DNA from: Planctomycetaceae bacterium
GTDB lineage: Bacteria; Planctomycetota; Planctomycetia; Planctomycetales; Planctomycetaceae
Assembly (NCBI GenBank): GCA_003503535.1
Contig: DOCI01000240.1
Span: 1,427-18,494 of the forward strand
Direction: 5' to 3'
Length of the DNA stretch: 17,068 bases
The translations under genes were made by a program, and so were the position numbers. Under the pieces are notes generated by a model that saw only the letters and a list, made by a program, of their open reading frames with translations, did not search any database and was not told the DNA's origin. Positions 1-6,546 of this stretch are shown here, piece by piece (positions within the stretch are counted from its first letter, which is position 1; every line of letters starts with the position of its first letter).

Positions 1-71
1 AGCGAAGCGTAACCCAACAAAAAAGGGTAATGAGAAGTGTTGGGTTACGCGTTCCGCTAACCCAACCTACG
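1..71. repeat. REPIN-like element, cut by the window edge
   Basis: The right part of a palindromic element of the same family as 14778-14882. Both contain the block GTTGGGTTACGCGTTCCGCT followed by AACCCAACCTACG, here ending at base 71. The left half (AGCGAAGCG then AACCCAAC) is also present, but its outer end lies outside the window. The spacer between the two halves (about 19-38) differs completely from the one in the second copy. Each half folds on itself through GTTGGGTT/AACCCAAC. No coding role is seen. Confidence 0.85.
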
Positions 72-328
72 CACTGTAATCCGTGCAGAAAATTCTAAGC
101 AAGCAGGTGGATTAGGTCGTAGTGAGCGAAGCCAACAGGTTACTTTTATTTGAAAACCAATCCCGAACATTGCACTGCCGGCAAGAAAGCAGTGGCACCC
201 AATGAACATTGAAGCTTCTTGTGCTTTCAGTACAAATTCGGTCAAGCCACTCTCTTCATGTGCATAGTAGGAAAAACATGGAAACAAACCAACATTTTAA
301 CTTGAAATCCAAAACAGTCGCTAAAAGT
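72..328. other. Intergenic region without a supported gene
   Basis: No credible gene is seen. A minus-strand open frame runs through it and into the repeat at the left edge, but it has no ribosome binding site and no recognisable domain. Around 105-141 the reverse strand reads TGTTGGCTTCGCTCACTACG, which resembles a decayed copy of the TTGGGTT palindrome family; this is only a weak resemblance. Confidence 0.5.
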
Positions 329-679
329 TTAAAGCGGGGTCTCTTCTGCATAGTCCATTGTTATTAACTTCCCTGAGATAGTATACCAAAACGTTACAAA
401 TACAAATAAAGCTTTCAGAATCCCTGACGACTGTTTTGTTGAACCACCGACTGCGACTACAGCTCGAAAACAGGAACCGAAACCGATATTTGGTTCCTGT
501 TTAATCAATGCTTTAGAAACAACTTCGTAAACAATGCCAGCGGGGATTACAAGTAACCCAGAGTCCATTTCAAGTTTTCCTTTTGCTTCAATTTCAATAA
601 ATCGTCGCACATCCTCAATCACGAGTTCATCTGGTAACCACGAGTCGAGATCAGAAAGGTAGTTATTTGCCAAAGTCAT
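329..679 (-). CDS. Small hypothetical protein with a hydrophobic C-terminal segment
   Basis: I do not recognise this 116-residue protein. It begins MTLANNYLSDLDSW. The first 45 residues or so are acidic and helical in character (PDELVIEDVRRFIEIEAKGK). The middle is mixed (about 55-80), and a hydrophobic stretch at about 85-100 (LKALFVFVTFWYTIS) could be one membrane segment close to the C terminus. The start is well supported: GGAGGT at 688-693 lies 8 bases before the ATG. A TTG one codon further upstream is also possible. No partner gene is adjacent; the next gene, DUF1501, ends about 260 bases away on the same strand. That it is a real gene rests on the ribosome binding site and the codon-like composition. 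The function is unknown. Confidence 0.6.
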   Translation of the reverse strand: MTLANNYLSDLDSWLPDELVIEDVRRFIEIEAKGKLEMDSGLLVIPAGIVYEVVSKALIKQEPNIGFGSCFRAVVAVGGSTKQSSGILKALFVFVTFWYTISGKLITMDYAEETPL

Positions 680-687
680 CAATGAAG

Positions 688-693
688 ACCTCC
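688..693 (-). promoter_or_regulatory. Strong Shine-Dalgarno of the small hypothetical gene
   Basis: The minus strand reads GGAGGT, a six-base match to the anti-Shine-Dalgarno, 8 bases before the ATG at 679-677. It fixes the start and is the main evidence that the frame is translated. Most other genes in this window have much weaker sites. Confidence 0.75.
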
Positions 694-938
694 ACGCACA
701 AATCTATCAATAACCGTACACACCTTGGATATTGAATTGGTGAATTAAGTTCTCTGAATTGTGCAAAATATCTCGGAAATTATGACCGCTAAAAATTGCA
801 TCCATTTGCACCACTTTACACTACGCTTGTAACTTGTTCCGTTAACACTGTCTGCAAATCCGTTTGTGATACTAAGCGGAGGGACGTACCACGATGAGGA
901 TATCCGTGAAATTATTTCAAAAGCTTATGCAAGAACAA

Positions 939-2348
939 TCAAGCTAAAATCTCTTCCACCACATGACCATGTACATCGGTCAGCCGAAAAGCACGGCCCT
1001 GAAAGCGATAAGTCAGACGTTCATGATCGATGCCGAGCAGGTGCAGTAATGTGGCGTGAAAATCGTGCACGTGGACCGGTTTATCGACGATGTTATAACA
1101 ATAGGGGTCAGTCTGTCCGTGAGCCATGCCTCCACGAACTCCGCCGCCGGCCATCCATAAACTGAAGCAGCGGGGGTGATGGTCGCGGCCGAAATTGCCT
1201 CCCGATAATTTGCCCTGGCAATAATTCGTTCGCCCAAATTCACCACCCCAGATGACAAGCGTATCTTCGAGAAGTCCACGTTGTTTCAAATCCATCACCA
1301 GAGCAGCCGAGGCCTGATCGGTTTCCTCAGTCTGTTTTTTGATCCCCCCCGGCAAGCCACCATGATGATCCCAGCCGGGATGATAGAGCTGAATAAATCG
1401 GACACCCCGTTCAGCTAATCGGCGAGCCTGCAGACAATTCGCAGCAAAGGTGCCTGGTTGCCGGGATGGTTCGCCGTAGAGTTTGAAAATGTGATCGGGT
1501 TCATCGGCACAGTTGGTCGCTTCTGGAATTGAGGTTTGCATCCGGAAGGCCATTTCGTACTGCGCGATTCGCGTTTCAATCTGTGGATCAACTGTCTGCT
1601 GTTGCTGAATATGATGCAGTTGATTCAGAGCGTTGTGCATCTCTAATTTTGTTTCGCGAGTGATTCCGTCCGGATTGTTCAAATACAGAACGGGATCGGG
1701 GCCGCTGCGAAAACGAACGCCCTGATGCCGAGCGGGGAGAAAACCGTTGCCCCAGTATCGGGAAACGAGCGGCTGACCACCTTTGTCTTTGGTCGTCATG
1801 ACAATAAAGCCAGGTAGATTTTCGTTCTCACGTCCCAGTCCATAATTCAACCAGGCTCCGATACTCGGACGTCCGGGGAACTGGGACCCCGTCTGCATGT
1901 GGGTGACGCCGGGACCATGATTGATTGCGTCGGTATACATGGAATTGATGACACACAGGTCATCGGCAATTTTTGCAGTGTGGGGAAGCTGATCGCTCAT
2001 CCACAGGCCTGCTTCTCCATGCTGAGCAAACTTGAACGGAGACCCGACCAACGGCAGGCTCGACTGATTCCCGGACATGCCGGTCAGTCGTTGTGTGCCA
2101 CGCACTTCGTCGGGAAGTTGCTCGCCATGTTTCTCGTTGAGCAGAGGTTTGTAATCGAGCAAATCCATCTGTGAGGGGCCGCCCGACTGGAACAGGTAGA
2201 TCACCCGTTTTGCACGAGCGGGAAAATGACCACTCGGCAGGAGAGCCTCATCCTCAGCAGCCCGAACCTTTGAAGGATTCATCAAATCGCACAGGGCGAT
2301 TGCTCCCAGTCCCATTCCAAAATTGTTTAATAAATCACGTCGATTCAT
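939..2348 (-). CDS. DUF1501 family protein, Tat-exported, sulfatase-like fold
   Basis: A full-length DUF1501 protein (469 residues), a family abundant in planctomycetes and distantly related to alkaline phosphatases and sulfatases. Its substrate is not known. The N terminus has a twin-arginine signal: MNRRDLLNNFG, then a hydrophobic stretch to about residue 20 and a cleavage-like region near KVRAAED, so export is expected. Family hallmarks are present in order: FQSGGPSQMDLLDYKP (about 53-68), WGGEFGRT, GRDHHPRCFSLWMAGGG, and a C-terminal VHDFHATLLHLLGIDHERL followed by FQGRAFRLTDVHG. The start MNRRD is the natural Tat start. DUF1501 genes are usually paired with a DUF1549/DUF1553 (PSD1) cytochrome-like gene; no such partner is in this window, so this copy is an orphan here. 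The upstream neighbour is a ketosynthase, separated by a large inverted repeat, so the two are probably not one unit. Confidence 0.95.
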   Translation of the reverse strand: MNRRDLLNNFGMGLGAIALCDLMNPSKVRAAEDEALLPSGHFPARAKRVIYLFQSGGPSQMDLLDYKPLLNEKHGEQLPDEVRGTQRLTGMSGNQSSLPLVGSPFKFAQHGEAGLWMSDQLPHTAKIADDLCVINSMYTDAINHGPGVTHMQTGSQFPGRPSIGAWLNYGLGRENENLPGFIVMTTKDKGGQPLVSRYWGNGFLPARHQGVRFRSGPDPVLYLNNPDGITRETKLEMHNALNQLHHIQQQQTVDPQIETRIAQYEMAFRMQTSIPEATNCADEPDHIFKLYGEPSRQPGTFAANCLQARRLAERGVRFIQLYHPGWDHHGGLPGGIKKQTEETDQASAALVMDLKQRGLLEDTLVIWGGEFGRTNYCQGKLSGGNFGRDHHPRCFSLWMAGGGVRGGMAHGQTDPYCYNIVDKPVHVHDFHATLLHLLGIDHERLTYRFQGRAFRLTDVHGHVVEEILA

Positions 2349-2390
2349 GGCATCACAAACTTGTTAGAGAATTTTCTCTCGGCCTCTCAG

Positions 2391-2470
2391 TAGGACAGGC
2401 ATCCTGCCTGTCTAACGAATCTCACTTGAGGTTCGCATTCTGCGAATTGACAGGCAGGATGCCTGTCCTA
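2391..2470. repeat. 22-bp inverted repeat with nested hairpins between KS and DUF1501
   Basis: The left arm 2391-2412 (begins TAGGACAGGCATCC) and the right arm 2449-2470 (ends GCCTGTCCTA) are exact reverse complements over 22 bases, with a 36-base spacer. Each arm is also a palindrome (GACAGGCA/TGCCTGTC), and the spacer holds TTCGCA-TTC-TGCGAA (2432-2446). The core resembles the GGTCAGGC...GCCTGACC palindromes elsewhere in the window. It lies downstream of the ketosynthase and upstream of DUF1501, so it may fold in the transcript, but no T-run follows it. Confidence 0.9.
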
Positions 2471-2509
2471 CATATCTATTCACCATCTTCAGTTTAACAT
2501 GTTTGGATG

Positions 2510-3664
2510 TCAAATGCTCGAACGTTTCCCCCGACGAATCAGGCAAGCGGTCAGATGTCCGCCAAATCCCAGAGAAAGCTTCACCCCCAGTTCAACGGGC
2601 TGCTCAATCGTTTCTCTCTGGACTGGTCTTATTTTACAGTCGGAATCCAGGTTCTCCAGATTTCGAATCGGGGGTATCAATCCATCACGCATCGACAGCA
2701 ATAACCAGGCCAGTTCAATACCTCCGGCTGCTCCGAGGGCATGTCCATGAGCCCCTTTTGAAGCGGTACTCCACGGCTGTTGACTAATCTCTCCAAAGAT
2801 GCAAGAGACAGCATCTGCTTCACACAAATCATTAGCACGCGTTCCTGTGCCGTGAAGATTGAGCAAATCGATCTCTTCCGGCTTTCGTCCAGTCTGTTTT
2901 AGCAAATCTCCCAGCAGGCGAATTAAACCATTGGCTTCCGGATCAAGTTGCGTCAAACCGATTGCGTCATTATAGCGGATACCCCGTTCCCAGTAGCCGT
3001 AGGGGGCAGGAGTCGATTGATCGAGTAACTCTTCCCGAGCGAGTACAAACATTGCACCGCCGGAACCAAGCACGAACCCGGAACGCTCTTCATCAAACGG
3101 ACGGCAAGCCGAGGTTGCAGGCAAGTCTTTTCGAGCCAGTACGCCGAGTCTTCGATAGGAGTGCAGTACGTACGGATTGATCGAGGCATCGACACTGCCC
3201 GCGATGACATAGTCGCAGTCTCCCTGCTCGATTAAATGCACGCCACGCAATACGGCATCGAGTCCCGTGGCGCATGCCGCAACTGGGCATAGTGCGGGCC
3301 CCTCGATGGAAAACTCATTTACGACACGGCTCAAGGGAGCAGATGGCCAGAGTGAGGGAAACGCAATCTCATTCTCTAGGTTATATAAATCAAGAGGCCC
3401 CTTACTGGTTCCGATCACCGCTCCCCAACGCTCGGAATTCGGCTGGAGTCCAGAATCTTCGATTGCTTCGCGAGCCGTCCTCAGGGCGATTCGCTCTGGT
3501 AAGGTATCGGCTAGAGTAAAGTCATCCTCAGGTAGCGATAACGCTCCAGCAATTGAAGTGACCGCAGGATCGAGTGGTGAGTGATTGAGCAGAGATTGCC
3601 AGCTGGATTCCCGATCCAATCCCAGAGGTGTCCAGAGGCCGATACCGATTATGGCCACAGACAT
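2510..3664 (-). CDS. Beta-ketoacyl synthase, FabF-like, stand-alone
   Basis: A thiolase-fold condensing enzyme (384 residues) that would join an acyl group to malonyl-ACP in fatty acid or polyketide-type synthesis in the cytoplasm. The complete Cys-His-His active site is visible: Cys131 in VAACATGLDAV, His271 in NLHGTGTRAND and His308 in GHALGAAGG. The spacings of 140 and 37 residues equal those of E. coli FabF (163, 303, 340). The C terminus has the expected glycine-rich end (LSLGFGGHLTACLI). It is about 30 residues shorter than FabF, all of it ahead of the catalytic Cys. The start MSVAIIGIGLWTP is the usual KS start; no clear Shine-Dalgarno is seen. There is no acyl carrier protein, ketoreductase or acyltransferase nearby, so the substrate cannot be named. 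A 50-residue membrane peptide gene lies 59 bases upstream on the same strand. Confidence 0.9.
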   Translation of the reverse strand: MSVAIIGIGLWTPLGLDRESSWQSLLNHSPLDPAVTSIAGALSLPEDDFTLADTLPERIALRTAREAIEDSGLQPNSERWGAVIGTSKGPLDLYNLENEIAFPSLWPSAPLSRVVNEFSIEGPALCPVAACATGLDAVLRGVHLIEQGDCDYVIAGSVDASINPYVLHSYRRLGVLARKDLPATSACRPFDEERSGFVLGSGGAMFVLAREELLDQSTPAPYGYWERGIRYNDAIGLTQLDPEANGLIRLLGDLLKQTGRKPEEIDLLNLHGTGTRANDLCEADAVSCIFGEISQQPWSTASKGAHGHALGAAGGIELAWLLLSMRDGLIPPIRNLENLDSDCKIRPVQRETIEQPVELGVKLSLGFGGHLTACLIRRGKRSSI

Positions 3665-3723
3665 GATGCATCAGTGAAAGAAGAACAGAGGGATAACACA
3701 GGCTGAGATACAGATATTCAGAA

Positions 3724-3876
3724 TTAACGACGATTCGCAGAACGACAAACTGCAAACACCGCTCCAGCAACACCGGCCAGCACAATCACAGCATCGATAA
3801 ACGGAAAACCGGTCGACACATTGGACGATTGAGCCAGTGAAATTATTTGGTCAACAGGGAAAATGAACATGCTCAT
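3724..3876 (-). CDS. Small single-span membrane peptide upstream of the ketosynthase
   Basis: A 50-residue open frame that starts MSMFIFPVDQIISLAQ and ends CRSANRR. A hydrophobic segment at about residues 26-44 (FIDAVIVLAGVAGAVFAVC) is long enough for one membrane helix. It is followed by a positively charged tail (R45, R49, R50), which by the positive-inside rule suggests a cytoplasmic C terminus. The ribosome binding site is weak (GAAAAG about 9 bases before the ATG). It lies 59 bases upstream of the ketosynthase on the same strand, so co-transcription is possible. I know no family for it. The protein-like character (one compact hydrophobic block followed by basic residues) is the evidence; a chance open frame of this size cannot be excluded. 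Confidence 0.5.
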   Translation of the reverse strand: MSMFIFPVDQIISLAQSSNVSTGFPFIDAVIVLAGVAGAVFAVCRSANRR

Positions 3877-4197
3877 AAGTCAAACTTTTCATTGATAATT
3901 CAGGACGAACTTTCATTACTTTACCGCCGAACGATTCCCGACACAAAGCCGATCCCGATTCTCTCTGAAAAAACTATCGAAAATCTCTCGAATAAACCGT
4001 AAATCAATAATATTCTGGAACCACGGAAGGACACAGATTTTAGTGTCGCAAGATCTGTTTATATCCGTGTCCATCCATGGTTCAATTCTTTGATCTATTC
4101 GTTCGGAGTTAAGCTGAAAGATGCGATTTTTTTGTGCATTTCTGTTACAGTTTCCAGTTCACAATTTGACGACTATATACTCTGCTGGGAACATCAC
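3877..4197. other. Divergent intergenic region with an inverted repeat
   Basis: This separates the ketosynthase/peptide genes (minus) from the TIM-barrel gene (plus). It holds the inverted repeat at 4018-4083. An open frame reaches back to 4090 in the phase of the TIM-barrel gene, but those 36 extra residues do not resemble the family. A TATATACT at about 4175 could be part of a promoter; no convincing -35 element goes with it. Confidence 0.5.
4018..4083. repeat. Imperfect 21-bp inverted repeat (AACCACGGA...GGACAC type)
   Basis: Left arm GAACCACGGAAGGACACAG plus AT (4018-4038). The right arm at 4063-4083 reads, on the reverse strand, GAACCATGGATGGACACGG plus AT: 18 of 21 positions match. The inner bases CAGAT/ATCTG (4034-4038, 4053-4057) offer an alternative pairing. 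It lies upstream of the TIM-barrel gene and looks like one copy of a dispersed intergenic repeat; no second copy is in the window. Confidence 0.75.
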
Positions 4198-5016
4198 ATG
4201 AAACTGGGATTGATCAATTCTGCCTGGGCTCAGGCTGGTCGGGAGACGGCCTGGGGGATTCAGAAGACGAAAGAAATCGGATTTGACTGTATCGATATCT
4301 TTGCAGATCCCTTTGATATCGATATCAAAGAACGGCTGCTCATCAAGCGGGAGTGCGATCGTCAGGAGTTGCCGATTGTTTCAATTTGCTGTGTCGCAGT
4401 CGGCTTGCTCGATTTCAACGCGAGCGTCCGCAGGTTCCATCTGGAACGCTGCATCGCTTACCTCGACATGTGCTACGAGTATGAGGCGGAGAATCTGCTC
4501 CTCGTTCTCGGCGAATACATCTGGAATAAGGAAGTCATTCCCCCAGCCGAGCAATGGCAATATGGAGTCGAGACTTGTCGCGAACTGGCCGAGTATGCAG
4601 ACGATCTCGGCTTGAAAATCGCGATGGAACTAGAACCGTTTTCGCTCTCACTATTGAATAATGTCGAAACGATGAATCGCTTTATCGACGAAGTCAATCA
4701 TCCTGCATTACGGGCAAATATTGATGTGTCGCACTTACTACTGGCTGGCGTTCAGCCTGCAGAACTGAGTCAACTCAAAGGCAAAGCGATTCACGTGCAC
4801 ATTTCCGACTGCGACGGTAAAGTCCACGGCGACTTACCCCCTGGACGAGGCGTCGTCGATTTCCCTCCATACCTTGAAGAGATTCGTAAATTGAATATTG
4901 ATGGAACTGTATCCATCGAACTCGAATATTCACCCGATCCCAACAACATTGAAGCCTGGGTGAAAGAAGCCTACGAATCGACCGCAAAGCTGATGAGCGA
5001 AAGTGGATTGCGATAA
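4198..5016 (+). CDS. Sugar phosphate isomerase/epimerase-like TIM-barrel protein
   Basis: A 272-residue protein of the xylose isomerase-like TIM-barrel superfamily (AP endonuclease 2 fold), whose members isomerise or epimerise sugars, inositols or related hydroxy-ketones using a divalent metal. The start MKLGLINSAWAQ at 4198 is chosen because it opens directly with the first beta strand; the frame extends to 4090, but that extension is not family-like. Candidate metal and catalytic residues lie at strand ends: Glu144/Glu146 (AMELEPF), Asp176 and His179 (NIDVSHLL), His199/His201 and Asp204 (IHVHISDCDG), Glu241/Glu243 (SIELEYSPDP). The loop GDLPPGRGVVDF before the last strands is typical of the family. 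The length is usual. The substrate cannot be deduced. The glycosyltransferase 300 bases downstream on the same strand may or may not be related. Confidence 0.88.
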   Translation: MKLGLINSAWAQAGRETAWGIQKTKEIGFDCIDIFADPFDIDIKERLLIKRECDRQELPIVSICCVAVGLLDFNASVRRFHLERCIAYLDMCYEYEAENLLLVLGEYIWNKEVIPPAEQWQYGVETCRELAEYADDLGLKIAMELEPFSLSLLNNVETMNRFIDEVNHPALRANIDVSHLLLAGVQPAELSQLKGKAIHVHISDCDGKVHGDLPPGRGVVDFPPYLEEIRKLNIDGTVSIELEYSPDPNNIEAWVKEAYESTAKLMSESGLR

Positions 5017-5020
5017 AACA

Positions 5021-5142
5021 GTCCCCTCTCCCTGGGAAGAGGGTTAGGGTGAGGGGTATTCGAGGTGATTTGTCGTGAGAACGCTCATGAGTTCCCCTCA
5101 TCCGGCCTTCGGCCATCTTCTCCCCAAGGAGAAGGAAAGATG
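5021..5142 (+). repeat. Two-ended intergenic element, copy 1
   Basis: Left end 5021-5056 (starts GTCCCCTCTCCCTGGGAAGA), a variable middle, and a right end from about 5094 with CCCCTCATCCGGCCTTCGG and CCCCAAGGAGAAGGAAAGAT. A copy in reverse orientation is at 16934-17041, matching at both ends but not in the middle apart from a short CGAGGT. The left end is a near-palindrome (CCTCT...AGAGG). Confidence 0.85.
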
Positions 5143-5226
5143 ACCGCTCCCCAAGGAGAAGGAAAGATGACCGCTCCCCAAGGAGAAGGAAAGATGACCG
5201 CTCCCAAGGAGAAGGGAAGATTCTGC
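5120..5226 (+). repeat. 27-bp tandem repeat, three perfect copies plus one decayed
   Basis: Units at 5120-5146, 5147-5173 and 5174-5200 are identical (CTCCCCAAGGAGAAGGAAAG then ATGACCG). A fourth, starting at 5201, has lost one C and diverges after about 20 bases. The unit is the right end of the adjoining dispersed element, which has only one copy at 16934-17041, so the array is a local expansion of that end. Confidence 0.95.
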
Positions 5227-5318
5227 TCTCCAGTGAGAAGAGAAGATAGCCGCCTCAAACCTGTAAAAGGACATTCGTGCCTGTCATCGAATTACTATGA
5301 GTCCGTCTTTCGCCAATC

Positions 5319-6545
5319 ATGAATATCACCTTCGTTTCCTTACCTGCATATCCCATTGTTCACCCGGAATATCCGGGTGTTTATGGAGGCACGGAAACAC
5401 GAGCAGTCACACTTGCAAAGGGGCTAGCTCACGAAACGGATCACCAGATTCAGTTTCTCGCCCGGCACCCTCAACTGAGGCAGTCTGAAACAAACGCTCA
5501 AGTCCAATGGCACCCCTGGAGAGATTCCACGGCAGAACGTAATTCTCGTATTGCTGAATTTCTGCATCATAAAAAATGGCGAACATCACTCCTGTGGGAC
5601 ATCCCCTACACTGCTGGCAGTCAACTCTTCACCCCTTCGACACATCGTTTCTTACAGGCCGATGAAAGTCTGCAACGATTCAATACCGATCTGTTCTGTC
5701 CATTCGGAGTTCACTCTGCCTCGGCTAAAGTGATTCACAATGCTCACTTGAGTGGACGCAAAGCCATACTTTTTCTCGGCTCCGATGCAGATGTCGATGC
5801 ACGATATCTGCAATCAAAACCATTTCGAAATAAATACGGCGAACGCTCCTCGACTTGTGCATGGACTCTGAAACATGCCGATGAGATTGTTGCTCAGAAT
5901 GAATTTCAACAACAGCAACTGAAAGAGGTCTTTCAGCGAGATTCGTTTCTACTGCCCAATCCAATTGATATCACGGACTGGCAAAACCGATTGAACTCAA
6001 CCGAAAGTCTGGACAATCCCTTCGACAGTTACGTGCTGTGGATTGGTCGAGCCGATAATTTTCATAAGCGAGCAGACTGGGCGATTGAAATCGCCCGACA
6101 AACTCCCGAACTCAATTACGTGATGATTCTGAATCCAAAACAGGATTATGTTAACCAGCAGATTCGACAGAATTGCCCGGAAAACGTTCACATTATTTCC
6201 CAACTGCCCTTCGAAAAAATGCCCGCTCTGTTTCGGAAGGCCAGCCTGCTGCTTAATACCTCGCCAAGACAACTCGAAGGCTTGCCGAACACTTTTCTCC
6301 AGGCTGGTGCCAGTCGTGTACCAATTGTTTCGACCGAAGTCGATGCTGGCTTCGTGACTCAATCAGCTTCCGGACTTGTGGGAGACGGTTCGCTGGAAAA
6401 AACGATCCACAATCTAAGAATGCTCGCTCAGGATGAGACCCATCGCATACAACTGGGAGAAAACGCGTATGACTACATATCAAAAAAACACGAGTTGAAA
6501 ACGATCTGTCTTCAACTCGCGTCTTTTTTGAATGGAGTTCAATAG
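5319..6545 (+). CDS. GT-B glycosyltransferase (GT4-like)
   Basis: A 408-residue glycosyltransferase with the two-Rossmann GT-B layout, expected to move a sugar from a nucleotide-sugar to a glycan, lipid or other acceptor on the cytoplasmic face. The N-terminal domain (1 to about 190) opens MNITFVSLPAYP and has the family loop GVYGGTETRAV (20-30). The C-terminal domain has LWIGRADNFHKRADWAIEIA and the donor-binding region LLLNTSPRQLEGLPNTFLQA. In most GT4 enzymes this region carries an E-x7-E motif; here it is Glu320 and Gln328, so the second acid is replaced. The start is firm: an in-frame TGA lies at 5298-5300 and no other start codon follows before 5319. The 3' end contains a terminator-like hairpin. 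It converges with the CMD gene, with one base between the stop codons. Donor and acceptor are unknown. Confidence 0.88.
   Translation: MNITFVSLPAYPIVHPEYPGVYGGTETRAVTLAKGLAHETDHQIQFLARHPQLRQSETNAQVQWHPWRDSTAERNSRIAEFLHHKKWRTSLLWDIPYTAGSQLFTPSTHRFLQADESLQRFNTDLFCPFGVHSASAKVIHNAHLSGRKAILFLGSDADVDARYLQSKPFRNKYGERSSTCAWTLKHADEIVAQNEFQQQQLKEVFQRDSFLLPNPIDITDWQNRLNSTESLDNPFDSYVLWIGRADNFHKRADWAIEIARQTPELNYVMILNPKQDYVNQQIRQNCPENVHIISQLPFEKMPALFRKASLLLNTSPRQLEGLPNTFLQAGASRVPIVSTEVDAGFVTQSASGLVGDGSLEKTIHNLRMLAQDETHRIQLGENAYDYISKKHELKTICLQLASFLNGVQ
6482..6529. terminator. Bidirectional intrinsic terminator inside the glycosyltransferase 3' end
   Basis: A perfect 9-bp stem, CGAGTTGAA (6491-6499) and TTCAACTCG (6511-6519), with an 11-base loop. 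On the plus strand it is followed by CGTC and six T (6524-6529). On the minus strand it is followed by TG and seven T (complement of 6482-6488). It fits best as the terminator of the minus-strand CMD/dodecin unit, 18 bases past the CMD stop. On the plus strand it lies before the glycosyltransferase stop, where translating ribosomes would probably melt it. Confidence 0.75.
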
Positions 6546-6546
6546 C

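Larger units (their letters stand above)
5017..5318. other. Repeat-filled intergenic gap
   Basis: No gene is supported. The gap contains a two-ended CCCTCTCCC / CCGGCCTTCGG element and a 27-bp tandem array. An open plus-strand frame crosses it only because the array unit is a multiple of three. The last 90 bases (5231-5318) show no repeat and no clear ribosome binding site for the glycosyltransferase. Confidence 0.7.

Noticed and set aside
57..287. Minus-strand 76-residue open frame at the left edge
   Set aside because: It runs into the TTGGGTT repeat, has no ribosome binding site and no domain-like pattern.
903..955. Terminator after DUF1501 (AGCTT/AAGCT pairing)
   Set aside because: Only five pairs with a long loop and a short T-run; too weak to call.
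866..1165. Plus-strand open frame over the end of DUF1501
   Set aside because: It is antisense to a clear DUF1501 coding region; its protein is Arg/His-rich and looks like a reverse-frame shadow.
4090..4197. Upstream extension of the TIM-barrel gene
   Set aside because: The 36 added residues lie just past the inverted repeat and do not resemble the family, which begins at MKLGLINSAW.
5120..5226. Possible CRISPR array
   Set aside because: The units abut directly with no spacers, and no cas gene is near.
5065..5322. Plus-strand 85-residue frame with a nine-residue repeat (PQGEGKMTA)
   Set aside because: It is kept open by the 27-bp tandem unit of a non-coding dispersed repeat; no homology-like sequence outside the repeats.
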